Source of the DNA: Streptomyces globisporus
Lineage (GTDB): Bacteria > Actinomycetota > Actinomycetes > Streptomycetales > Streptomycetaceae
Length of the DNA stretch: 64,000 nucleotides
Direction of reading: 5' to 3'
NCBI GenBank assembly: GCA_014649555.1
Contig: BMTG01000019.1
Location: 25,290 to 89,289, forward strand
The notes below the pieces were generated by a model. It searched no databases, was not told the origin of the DNA, and saw only the letters and a program-made list of their open reading frames with translations. Numbering within the stretch: the stretch's first letter is position 1; each line of letters opens with the position of its first letter. The translations under genes were made by a program, and so were the position numbers. Shown piece after piece: positions 54,278-62,463 of this stretch.

Positions 54278-55404
54278 ACAGGCACCGCCGCCTTTTTCTT
54301 CGACGCTCGTTCGGCTGCGCACTTGCCGTGGAAGCAGGTGCCGTCCTTGCAGGGGTTGCCCGAGAGGACGACCGTCGCCGGCTCGGGCGATCCGTCCACC
54401 GGTCCGGAAGCGGCGGCGGTCGCCGGGGCGGCCGCCATCTGCTCGACCGCGGTGTCGGGGCCGTGGCCCTGGACCCCGAGGGCGGGAGGCGCCTGAGCCT
54501 CACGCTGCTTGGCGAGGAAGTGCAGCCCCCACAGGTAGCCCCCGCGGATCAGGCAGATCAAGGCGGTCGCGAAGAAGATGCCGTACGCGATTCCGAGAGC
54601 GGTCAGCACGCCGTACATCGCCGCGACCCCGGCTCCGAAGAAGATCTGGGAGGATCGCTTGGAGGGTGAGGTGCCGGGGTCGGTGACCATGTAGTTGGTG
54701 AAGAGCACGAAGGCGACGCCGGTCATCATGCCGAGTGCCGCGGGGATGGATGTGCCCATGACCAGCCCTCGGACGACGGCCTGCACCACGAAGCCGCCGA
54801 GCCAGGCCATGATCAGCCACATGCGTCCGGTCAGCTTGGCGTTGAGCATGGTGCCCAGGACCAGGATGATCGCGGGGAGCACCCAGTCCGCCGGGCCGTA
54901 CAGGTACTCGGTGAAGTGGTAGGGCGGCGCGATGCTCGCCCACGGGAAGAGGACCAGGATCATTGCGATCCCGAAGTTCGACGGGTTCATGTAGTGCCGC
55001 ATGCGGCCCTTGAGCGGAGCCCGCAGCACCCACTTGGTGCCGACGGCCACGATGACGCCGAAGACCATGACCCACACGCGGTCGTTGACGTAGGTCAGCA
55101 TGTTCACGGCGAGGCCCGTGATGTGGGCGGGGAAGAGGAATTCGACCATCCCCTTGAACCCCCCGCCGGCGTAGCGGGGCGCCCGCTTCTCGCCGCGGGC
55201 GCTGACGGCCTCCAGGACGATCTCCACCGCATAGGCGGTGAGGACCGCGATGAAGGGCCACAGCCATGGCTGTTCGAAGCCGAGGAAGGTGTACCCGGCG
55301 ATGTTGAGGATCGAGATCGAGATCGCGAACCGGCGGAGGGCGGTGGTGACCTTCACATCGTGCCGGGGGGCGGGCGTGAGCGTCTTTGAACCGGGCACGG
55401 TCAC
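54274..55404 (-). CDS. sgcE5: UnbU-type membrane protein (enediyne E5)
   Basis: A 376-residue integral membrane protein with about eight to nine hydrophobic helices (ISISILNIAGYTFLGFEQPW, WVMVFGVIVAVGTKWVL, NFGIAMILVLFPW, and others). UnbU proteins occur in the minimal enediyne cassette and resemble the RnfD/NqrB membrane subunits (MNPSNFGIAMIL, FTNYMVTDPGTSP). They are thought to help transform the polyene. The C-terminal tail ends in a Cys-rich segment NPCKDGTCFHGKCAAERASK. GTG 55404 overlaps the E4-type stop by four bases. Confidence 0.9.
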   Translation of the reverse strand: MTVPGSKTLTPAPRHDVKVTTALRRFAISISILNIAGYTFLGFEQPWLWPFIAVLTAYAVEIVLEAVSARGEKRAPRYAGGGFKGMVEFLFPAHITGLAVNMLTYVNDRVWVMVFGVIVAVGTKWVLRAPLKGRMRHYMNPSNFGIAMILVLFPWASIAPPYHFTEYLYGPADWVLPAIILVLGTMLNAKLTGRMWLIMAWLGGFVVQAVVRGLVMGTSIPAALGMMTGVAFVLFTNYMVTDPGTSPSKRSSQIFFGAGVAAMYGVLTALGIAYGIFFATALICLIRGGYLWGLHFLAKQREAQAPPALGVQGHGPDTAVEQMAAAPATAAASGPVDGSPEPATVVLSGNPCKDGTCFHGKCAAERASKKKAAVPV

Positions 55405-57329
55405 TTCTCCTTCACGTCGGCGCCGAGTTCCAGCGCGTGCCTGCCGGGAGTCAGCTGGAGGTCCTTGTTGCGCACCTGACCGGTGCGGTCGCGCCAGGTC
55501 AGACGGGTCTGCATCGGGCCGTCGGCCTCCTGGCCGAGTCCGATGTGCACGTCCTGGCTGCGCTTGCCGGAGTGGCCGCTGCCGCCGTCGACGCGGCCCA
55601 GGCGGGTGCTGCCGTCGGACAGGGTCACGGTGACCTGCGCGCCGATCACGGGCGATCCGGCCTCGTCGACGAGGCTGAGGTTGAGGTATTCCCCGGTGTC
55701 CTTGCTCATGTTGCAGTAGAAGACCGGGTCCTCCCACTGTCGGGCGACCACCATGTCCAGGCGGCCGTCCCCGTCGGCGTCGCCGGTGGCGATGCCCCGG
55801 CTGGGCACGGGCACAGCCAGACCGAGCTGCTTGGACAGGTCGCTGTAGGCCTCGCCGTCCTTGTCCTGGACGAAGAAGCGCAGGTGCTGATCGCCGGCGA
55901 GGTCGTCGCCCTCTTCCACCCGGGGCCAGAAGCGGGGGTGCTTGACCAGCGCGTCGTTGGCGGTGGCGAGCTCCTGGAGCTGGGCCCAGCGGTTGCGCTT
56001 GCCCTTGACGAAGCCGACCGCCTGGGTGATCTCCTGGATTCCGTTGTTGTCGAAGTCCCCCATCTTCACGTCCCAGCCCCAACCGGACCAGGCGAGGTTG
56101 AGAGGTGCGCTCTCGTCCTTGTAGGGGGCGACGCCGTCACGGAACTTCGCCCGCAGGTCCGCCTTGTCGCGAGCGGTCGCGACGAAGGCGAAGTTCGACT
56201 CCTGGATGCCGAAGGAGGTGGTGATGTTGGAGACGAAGGCGTCGTACAGGCCGTCGTTGTCCAGATCACCGAAGTCGACGCCCATGCCCTTGAAGGAGCT
56301 GCGGCCGATCTCCTTGGACTTCGGAGTGGTCGCGGTGTGTACGGCCTTCACCTCGCTGAACTTGAACGTTCCGGGGGTCGACCTGTTGTACAGCAGCGCC
56401 GAGGTTCCGAAGTCGTGCGCCAGGTACATCTCGGGGCGCTGGTCGCCGTCCAGGTCGGTGGCCGAGACGGCAAGTGTCCAGCCCCGGTCGATGCCCTTCG
56501 GCAGGACGTTCTTGACCTCCTCGAAGCCGGAGGGGGTCCAGCGGAAGAAGTGACCGCCGCCGCCGTTCTGGGCGTGGGAGAGCGAGTCGTTCATCGTCAC
56601 GCCGCCGTGCACGCTGTCGTCCAGGACGGGGCTGTCGGGGAAGTAGTTCCCGATGTAGATGTCATTGTGACCGTCGCCGTCGAAGTCGGCGACCGTCGCG
56701 GCGTTGGAGTTCCACAGGGGGCCCTTGTAGGTGCTGCCGTTGCTGCCGGGAACCAGTTCGACGGGCTTGAAGGACTTCGGGTCCATCGCCGTGGTGTCCT
56801 CCCCTGGCTTCCTCTCCGCCTGGAAGATCACCGGGGTGCGGCCCCAGTAGTAGACGAGCAGATCCATCGCGCCGTCCTCGTTGAAGTCCCCGGGGACGCA
56901 GCCGATCGGCGCCATGATGTCGCTCTTGGGCAGCGGAGCCGGGTCGAGCACGAAGGGGGCGTACGTGGGACTCTCGCGACCGGGCGCCGGGGCCGGGGTG
57001 ACGACCGTCTGGTCGATCTGCGGATCGGTGATGCAGAGGTCGTTGGGCAGGCCGTCGCCGTCGATGTCGTTCATGGCGACGCCGGCGCCGACGGAGGAGA
57101 TCCACGCCTCGATGTGCTTGTAGGCCTTGTTGACCTTGCGGACGCTCTGTTTCTTGTAACCGCCAGGCATGGAGATCGCCATCGGCTCGAAAGTGAAACT
57201 TTCCGCCATTTCCTTTTTCTCGGCGGCGCTCGACTCCGACGGCTTCACCGCGTAGAAAGTGCCGACCATGACAGCGAGTGCGACGACCCCCGGAGCCTGC
57301 TTCCGCAGCCACGAAATTGGATGTGTCAT
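55401..57329 (-). CDS. sgcE4: UnbV/ASPIC-type FG-GAP repeat protein (enediyne E4)
   Basis: A 642-residue exported protein. The N-terminal helix VVALAVMVGTFYAV is a signal or membrane anchor. Seven Asp-rich calcium-binding blades follow, such as NDIDGDGLPND, GDFNEDGAMDLL, ADFDGDGHNDIYIGN, TDLDGDQRPEMYLAHD, GDLDNDGLYDAFVSN, GDFDNNGIQEIT and GDADGDGRLDMVVA, consistent with a beta-propeller, and the C-terminal UnbV_ASPIC domain is near LGRVDGGSGHSGKRSQDVHIGLG. UnbV is part of the universal enediyne cassette, acting outside the membrane or on its surface. The ATG overlaps the E3-type stop. Confidence 0.92.
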   Translation of the reverse strand: MTHPISWLRKQAPGVVALAVMVGTFYAVKPSESSAAEKKEMAESFTFEPMAISMPGGYKKQSVRKVNKAYKHIEAWISSVGAGVAMNDIDGDGLPNDLCITDPQIDQTVVTPAPAPGRESPTYAPFVLDPAPLPKSDIMAPIGCVPGDFNEDGAMDLLVYYWGRTPVIFQAERKPGEDTTAMDPKSFKPVELVPGSNGSTYKGPLWNSNAATVADFDGDGHNDIYIGNYFPDSPVLDDSVHGGVTMNDSLSHAQNGGGGHFFRWTPSGFEEVKNVLPKGIDRGWTLAVSATDLDGDQRPEMYLAHDFGTSALLYNRSTPGTFKFSEVKAVHTATTPKSKEIGRSSFKGMGVDFGDLDNDGLYDAFVSNITTSFGIQESNFAFVATARDKADLRAKFRDGVAPYKDESAPLNLAWSGWGWDVKMGDFDNNGIQEITQAVGFVKGKRNRWAQLQELATANDALVKHPRFWPRVEEGDDLAGDQHLRFFVQDKDGEAYSDLSKQLGLAVPVPSRGIATGDADGDGRLDMVVARQWEDPVFYCNMSKDTGEYLNLSLVDEAGSPVIGAQVTVTLSDGSTRLGRVDGGSGHSGKRSQDVHIGLGQEADGPMQTRLTWRDRTGQVRNKDLQLTPGRHALELGADVKEK

Positions 57330-58312
57330 GCGACGGCGCCCTTCTGCGTGGGAGGAATGGAACTGATGGTGGCGGCGATCTGCTGCCGCCAGGTCTCGAA
57401 GGCCGGGGTCTCCCCGCCGGCACAGGTGGCGGGCCGTGCGTCCGTGCACACCTGTGCGGCTTCCGCCGGGGTCCGGCCGCCGCACAGGATCTGGGCGGCC
57501 AGGTGCGTGTGGGCGGTCGTCGTCCCCGCCCGCTCCCGCGCCTCGCAGGCGAAAGCGGAGCCCTGTACGAGGCTGGGCAGATGGTCGCCCGCGTGCTTGG
57601 CGAAGCGCCGCAGTTCGTCCCCGTCCACGCTTCCCGCGTAGGTGCAGGCCAGCCCGGCGCCCGCGTAGAGGTCGGCGTGGCGGTGCTCGGGGAACGTGCC
57701 GATGAGGTCGGCCACGACGTCGGGGTCGGTGCCCCCGACGAACCACATGGCCCGGCCGATGCCCTGGTCGATGGCGCGCGCGCTGTAGGCGTCCGGGCCG
57801 CCCTTCCAGGTGAAGGGGTGCTCGGCGGCGGGATTGCGAACGTAGGAGTCCGTCTTGAAGTACGCCTGGTGGAAGCCGTACCCGTCCAGGATCAGCCAGC
57901 GCAGCACCGGGTCGGTCGCGGTCACGTCGGGCCACAGGAACTTGGGGAGCCGGGCCATTGCCCACCCGATGCCGACGTAGATCATGTAGTTGTGACGCCG
58001 GCCCTCGCCCTCCAGGATCCCCGTCAGCCGCCGACTGCTCCCGGTGAGGGAGCCGAGCATGACCGCACCCATGCCTGCGCCCTCGTAGGCGAACCCGCGA
58101 AAGGCCCGGGGCACGGTCTCCAGCCAGTCGACGGCCTGGCTCGCCGAACGGGCCTCGACCGCGTACGCGTACCCCTGCAGGAAGCTCGTCCCGACCGTCT
58201 CCAACTGGTGCTTGGCCTCCGCGTCCTTGATGTGGAAACCCCGTGTTTCCAGCTGTGTTTCCCGAACACTGGGAGTGAGAATTCGGCGCCTCAGCGCTCG
58301 CAACATGGACAC
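57326..58312 (-). CDS. sgcE3: DUF1702 protein (enediyne E3, UnbL)
   Basis: A 328-residue DUF1702 protein. Family segments are FLQGYAYAVEARS, PRAFRGFAYEGAGMGAVMLG, GRRHNYMIYVGIGWAMARLP, DGYGFHQAYF, RAIDQGIGRAMWFVGG and ADLYAGAGLACTYAG. DUF1702 proteins belong to the minimal enediyne cassette (E3) with unknown biochemical role. The start is uncertain: GTG 58312 or ATG 58306; neither has a strong ribosome site. It lies 95 bases downstream of a paralogue (58408-59388) and overlaps the E4-type gene. Confidence 0.9.
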   Translation of the reverse strand: MSMLRALRRRILTPSVRETQLETRGFHIKDAEAKHQLETVGTSFLQGYAYAVEARSASQAVDWLETVPRAFRGFAYEGAGMGAVMLGSLTGSSRRLTGILEGEGRRHNYMIYVGIGWAMARLPKFLWPDVTATDPVLRWLILDGYGFHQAYFKTDSYVRNPAAEHPFTWKGGPDAYSARAIDQGIGRAMWFVGGTDPDVVADLIGTFPEHRHADLYAGAGLACTYAGSVDGDELRRFAKHAGDHLPSLVQGSAFACEARERAGTTTAHTHLAAQILCGGRTPAEAAQVCTDARPATCAGGETPAFETWRQQIAATISSIPPTQKGAVA

Positions 58313-58407
58313 CTGAAAGACCGCCCCTCGATTCTCTTGCCTGACATCCTCATTGGCTCAGCCGAACTTATTCAATTGAGGTGACCGAATGTCTACTCCG
58401 GAAATGC

Positions 58408-59388
58408 TCAGGGGTATTTGAGCGGAAGCTTCTCGCGTACTGATCTGCGCCAGATCTCGTAGCTGGGAACACCGTCGCCGACGCCCGCGGGGGGCGCGGC
58501 GTCATCGGCGAGTTCGGCAGCGGACTCGACGGTGAGGCCGGTCAGGGCGTGCAGCGCTGTCCGGGTGTGCTCGGGAACCGTCAGCGAGAAGTGGCGCGCC
58601 TTGGCGGCGAAGACCGAGCCCTGGGCGACATGCCCGGCCAGGTCACCCGACCGTACGCGAAGCGTGTCCAGTTCCGCCGCGGTGGAGCAGCCGGCGAACG
58701 TGGCCGCGAGCCCGACACCGGCCCACAGATCCGGCCTGCGATCGGAGGCGAACCGGTTGACCGCGGCGCACACGGCATCCACCGCGGCGCCGTGGATGAA
58801 CCACAGGGCTCGCCCGATGCCCTGGTCCACCGCCCGCTGGAAGTAGCCGGGCCGGTCCTCCCAGCCGTACGGGGTGTCCAGCCGCTGCTCGTCCACCCAT
58901 CGCTCCGGGGCGAAGTAGGCGCGGTCGAAGCCGTAGCCGTCGACCGCGAGCCAGCTCATCGACGGGTAGAGGTCGTCGCCGTCGAGCGCGGGCACGGCCT
59001 TCTTCCACAGCGGCCTGGGCAGCTTGGCCATCGCGAAACCGATGCCGATGTAGTTGAGGAAGATGTGGCGGCGTCCGGCTCCCTGGAGCAGTTCCGCGGT
59101 GCGGCCTCCCCGGCCGGGCATCGAGTCCCGGATCACCGAAGCCATGGTCGCGCCCTCGTAGGCGAAGCCCCGCAGCTCTTCGTCGACCAGGGAGAGCCGT
59201 CGCTCGGTCTCCCACAGGCTCTTCGACTCGATGCCCCACTCGAATCCGGTCACCACCGTCTGGGGGATGGTCTCCAGTTGGCGGGTCGCGGCGGTCTCGA
59301 CCACCGGGAAACCCCGGCCCGCGAAGCTCACGTCGGCCAGGGACGGAGCCATGAGAAGTCTGCGCAGGGATCCCGGTACCGATGCCAC
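58408..59388 (-). CDS. sgcE2: DUF1702 protein, paralogue of E3 (SgcE2 type)
   Basis: A 326-residue paralogue of the E3-type protein, sharing ELRGFAYEGATMASVI, GRRHIFLNYIGIGFAMAKLP, DGYGFDRAYFAPERWVDEQ, RAVDQGIGRALWFIHGA and PDLWAGVGLAATFAG. The two copies diverge over most other positions, so duplication is old, and each probably has its own role or they form a heteromer. GTG 59388 is chosen for GGAGG seven bases upstream. E2 is assigned by its position next to E3. It ends 95 bases before E3 on the same strand. Confidence 0.85.
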   Translation of the reverse strand: MASVPGSLRRLLMAPSLADVSFAGRGFPVVETAATRQLETIPQTVVTGFEWGIESKSLWETERRLSLVDEELRGFAYEGATMASVIRDSMPGRGGRTAELLQGAGRRHIFLNYIGIGFAMAKLPRPLWKKAVPALDGDDLYPSMSWLAVDGYGFDRAYFAPERWVDEQRLDTPYGWEDRPGYFQRAVDQGIGRALWFIHGAAVDAVCAAVNRFASDRRPDLWAGVGLAATFAGCSTAAELDTLRVRSGDLAGHVAQGSVFAAKARHFSLTVPEHTRTALHALTGLTVESAAELADDAAPPAGVGDGVPSYEIWRRSVREKLPLKYP

Positions 59389-59572
59389 GCGTGTGCCTCC
59401 CTCGACCGGCCACCAGGGGGTGGCGAAGGGCCTCATGGTCGGCTCGGCGCGAAGATCAGAGCATCTTCGCAAATGCGCAACACCCTTGTGCTGCAAGGGG
59501 GTTTGAGGATGAATGAACGCGCTGGCAACTCGTGCCGTGCGCAATGCCGTCCGGCTCTCACGGAGCCCGGAA

Positions 59573-60016
59573 TCAGCGCGTCCGGCGTACCGCCACCTCG
59601 TCCTCGTGGACGTCCCGCCCGCAGGACGCGCAGCCCAGCCGCACCCGTACACCGCCGTCGCATCCGGTGTGCTGCGCCTGCCGGGACGGTCCCAGCTCCG
59701 CGGGCAGGTTCCGGTCGCCCCACTGCATGAGGGCGACCACGGCGACGGTGAGTTCACGGCCCATGGGCGTGAGCGGGTACTCGTGGCGTACCGGCTTCTC
59801 CTGGTACACGACCCGCCGCATGACACCCAGGTCGACGAGACGGCCGAGGCGGTCGGCCAGCACGTTCCGGGAGATCGGCATCTGGCGCAGGAACTCGTCG
59901 TACCGGCAGGCGCCCAGCAGGGCGGAGCGGACGATCAGCAGGTTCCAGCGCTCTCCGATCACTTCCAGGGACCGGGCCAGCGAGCAGTCCTGTCCTTCGT
60001 ACGTCCGTGGCAGCAT
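59573..60016 (-). CDS. sgcE1: HxlR-family regulator (SgcE1 type)
   Basis: A 147-residue winged-helix regulator: CSLARSLEVIGERWNLLIVRSAL, RYDEFLRQMPISRNVLADRLGRLVDLGVMRRV, YQEKPVRHEYPLTPMGREL. This is the HxlR pattern. The C-terminal tail has a CASCG pair with a possible metal or redox role. In C-1027, SgcE1 is an HxlR-type regulator of the cluster. The ATG at 60016 was chosen because the family starts here; an extension upstream gives Ser/Arg-rich sequence. It is divergent from the membrane protein gene at 60164. Confidence 0.86.
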   Translation of the reverse strand: MLPRTYEGQDCSLARSLEVIGERWNLLIVRSALLGACRYDEFLRQMPISRNVLADRLGRLVDLGVMRRVVYQEKPVRHEYPLTPMGRELTVAVVALMQWGDRNLPAELGPSRQAQHTGCDGGVRVRLGCASCGRDVHEDEVAVRRTR

Positions 60017-60163
60017 GCCTGACCGTACCGTTCGAGTTGTTTCACAGGACCCACGGAAGGCCCGGCTCACGGAGAAGAGAGCACTCCGGAAGAAGCCCGC
60101 GCGCGCGAAGTGCTGGTGTGATGACCCACTGCCCCCTCCCACTCCGACCGTGGAGGCCCAGAG

Positions 60164-60727
60164 ATGGCCATCAGTACCGAAGCATCACCTTTCACACTTC
60201 GCGGCGGGATCGAAGCCGTCAACACCCGCCACCACCAACTCGGCCTGCGCGTGTTCATGTTCATCGTCGTCGCGCACTGGGCGGAGCACCTGGTCCAGGC
60301 CTACCAGATCTACGTCATGGGCTGGCCCATTCCGGAGGCCCGCGGCGTCCTCGGGATGCCGTTCCCCTGGCTGGTCACCTCGGAGTGGATGCACTACGGC
60401 TACGCCCTGGTGATGATGGTCGGCCTGTTCCTCCTGCGGCCGGGGTTCACCGGGCGCTCGGCCACCTGGTGGAAGATCTCCCTCGGCATCCAGGTCTGGC
60501 ACCACATGGAGCACCTGCTGCTCCTGGTGCAGGCACTGGCCGGGGCCAACCTGCTGGGGAGGCCGGCGGCAACCAGCCTTATCCAGCTGATCGCGCCCCG
60601 CGTGGAGCTGCACCTCTTCTACAACACCCTGGTGACGGTTCCCATGGTGGTCGCGATGTACCTGCACACCCGCCCCGGCCGACCGGACAACGCCGACGCA
60701 CGGTGCTCCTGCGCCCCGAAGGCCTGA
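60164..60727 (+). CDS. His-rich integral membrane protein
   Basis: A 187-residue protein with about four hydrophobic helices. Histidine clusters lie at helix ends: NTRHHQLG, HWAEHLVQ, WMHYGYALVMM, VWHHMEHLLLL and ELHLFYN. This arrangement resembles metal sites of integral membrane di-iron enzymes but has no known family match I can name. GGAGG is seven bases before ATG 60164. It lies just beyond the E1-type regulator, so its membership in the cluster is likely but not certain. It is followed by a second membrane protein four bases later. Confidence 0.65.
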   Translation: MAISTEASPFTLRGGIEAVNTRHHQLGLRVFMFIVVAHWAEHLVQAYQIYVMGWPIPEARGVLGMPFPWLVTSEWMHYGYALVMMVGLFLLRPGFTGRSATWWKISLGIQVWHHMEHLLLLVQALAGANLLGRPAATSLIQLIAPRVELHLFYNTLVTVPMVVAMYLHTRPGRPDNADARCSCAPKA

Positions 60728-60731
60728 CCCC

Positions 60732-61193
60732 GTGACGACGAGCGGCAGAAGACCTTCGGGGTTCGTGTCCTTGCTGCTCCTGCTTCTCGGAGTCCTGCTG
60801 TTCTGGCTGACGGTGCCGAACCTGGGTGACGCGGCCCGGACCGCCACGGCGGACGGGCCCCTGGGCACCTTCACCGCCACCCGCCTGGTGTGCGCCGGGC
60901 ACGCCGGACACACCACCTGCGAGTGGCTGGGGACGTTCCGCTCCACCGACGGCACCGTGGATCTCGGGAACGTCAAGCTGTACGGAAGCGATCGCGACGC
61001 CTTCGAAGCCGGCCGGACCGCTCCGGCCGTGGACGTGGGCAACCCCGGGCGGGTCTACGATCCGGCCGGTTCGTACACCTGGATCGTCACGGTCGGGCTG
61101 GCCGTTCTCTCCTACGCCCTGCTCATTACGGTCGCCCGCCGCCACCTCGGGCCTCCCCCGCGGGCGACGAGCGTACTGCCGACGGCGAGCTGA
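60732..61193 (+). CDS. Two-TM hypothetical protein
   Basis: A 153-residue protein with an N-terminal TM helix (SLLLLLLGVLLFWLTV), an extracellular loop with two Cys in LVCAGHAGHTTCEWLG that could form a disulfide, and a C-terminal TM helix (WIVTVGLAVLSYALLITV). It starts at GTG 60732, four bases after the stop of the His-rich membrane protein, so the two are probably expressed together. No family is recognised. A hairpin terminator follows at 61217. Confidence 0.65.
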   Translation: MTTSGRRPSGFVSLLLLLLGVLLFWLTVPNLGDAARTATADGPLGTFTATRLVCAGHAGHTTCEWLGTFRSTDGTVDLGNVKLYGSDRDAFEAGRTAPAVDVGNPGRVYDPAGSYTWIVTVGLAVLSYALLITVARRHLGPPPRATSVLPTAS

Positions 61194-61216
61194 GCGCCGG
61201 GGAGGGGAGAAGCGCG

Positions 61217-61241
61217 CGGGCGGGTCATCGGGACCCGCCCG
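61217..61241 (+). terminator. Rho-independent-type terminator
   Basis: The arms 61217-61226 and 61232-61241 (cgggcgggtc and gacccgcccg) pair perfectly around five bases and are followed by TTT. It separates the two membrane protein genes (plus) from the transposase gene (minus). Confidence 0.7.
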
Positions 61242-61275
61242 TTTCCCCATCGGCCGTCCACGGGGGTCGCGTCGC

Positions 61276-62463
61276 TCAGCTCCCTTCCTGGGAGCCGGGC
61301 CGGTGGCCGGACAGCTCCAGGAGGTTGTACGCCGAAGCCGCCGACACCAGAGTCATGTGGTGATGCCAGCCGGGAAAGGACCGTCCCTCGAAGTCGAGCA
61401 GACCGAAGTCGTCCTCCAGCGACTGCACTGCGGTGCCCGCCCGGTGCTGGAGCCCGGCCAGCGCCAGCAGTTCGTCGGTCCGCCGCTGCGTCATGTTGGT
61501 CAGCCAGATCCGCGCGGAGCGGGGCCCCGAGTAGGACGGCATACCGAAGATCCGGTACGTGGCGTGCGGCGTGTGACGAGCCAGCCGCACCTGCGGCAGC
61601 CGCACCAGCGTGGTCATCGTGGCGGTGCGATCGGCGCCGCCGTGCCCATCGTGGGCGCCGGGTCTGAGATGGCCGGCGTGCTTGAGGCCGAAGAGGCGCT
61701 GTGCCTCCACGGCGGCGGGCAGGTTCGCGGCGTACGCGCCGCGCGCCGTCGTTCTCCCCACCGGGACCACCGGGGTCCGGCCCGGCAGTGACACGACGAA
61801 CTCGCGTCCCCTGGCGGTGAGTCCGCGCACCAGCGAGATGACCCCGGAATGATGACTCAGATCGGCCACCACCGGCCGGGGACTCAGTTGCGTGCTCCCG
61901 CACAGCGCGTCGACGAGGTCCAGCGCATGCTGCTCCACGTTGCGCTGGCCGACCGATTCGGGGATGCGGGCGCGTGCGCGACGCGCATGATCCTCGACCC
62001 AGGCCCCGGGCAGCAGGAGCCCCCAGTGGACGGGCACGGCCGTCGCGCCGGTGGAGAGGAACGCACCCACCGCGAGCTGGCAGTTGACGGAGCGTCCGGT
62101 CGCGGGGACGAAGCGCCGGTGCACCCCGCAGGAGTGGTCTCCCCGCTTGCGTAATACCGCCACCGACAGGACCCAGGCGCGCGGATCGAGTTGCTGCTCG
62201 ACCCATCTCATCAGCTCGGCCCGTGCCGGGGCCCAGTCCCAGGGGCTGGCATTGAGGAACTGGTGCATCGACTGCGATGCGGTGGGCGAACGGGAGACGG
62301 TGGCGGCCATCCGCCTGATCGACTTCTTGCCATCGGTGGTCAGCAGCCCCGTCAGGTAGGCCTGGGCCCACGCCCTCTGATCGGCCCTCGGCAGGTGCCC
62401 GAAGATCTGATCGGCAAGTACGGAGACCGGCAGGTGCGCGTGCCTCACGTCGTGTGCCGCCAT
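61276..62463 (-). CDS. IS701-family transposase-like protein
   Basis: A 395-residue protein of the IS701 type: FGHLPRADQRAWAQAYLTGLL, TTDGKKSIRRMAATV, WVEQQLDPRAWVLSVAVLRK, VADLSHHSGVISLVRGL and FEGRSFPGWHHHMTLVSAA. The position where family members carry YRELK, with the catalytic Glu, reads VQSLED here, so the DDE triad may be broken. I found no convincing terminal inverted repeats. Such copies at cluster borders may be domesticated or relics. The start is ATG 62463. Confidence 0.75.
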   Translation of the reverse strand: MAAHDVRHAHLPVSVLADQIFGHLPRADQRAWAQAYLTGLLTTDGKKSIRRMAATVSRSPTASQSMHQFLNASPWDWAPARAELMRWVEQQLDPRAWVLSVAVLRKRGDHSCGVHRRFVPATGRSVNCQLAVGAFLSTGATAVPVHWGLLLPGAWVEDHARRARARIPESVGQRNVEQHALDLVDALCGSTQLSPRPVVADLSHHSGVISLVRGLTARGREFVVSLPGRTPVVPVGRTTARGAYAANLPAAVEAQRLFGLKHAGHLRPGAHDGHGGADRTATMTTLVRLPQVRLARHTPHATYRIFGMPSYSGPRSARIWLTNMTQRRTDELLALAGLQHRAGTAVQSLEDDFGLLDFEGRSFPGWHHHMTLVSAASAYNLLELSGHRPGSQEGS

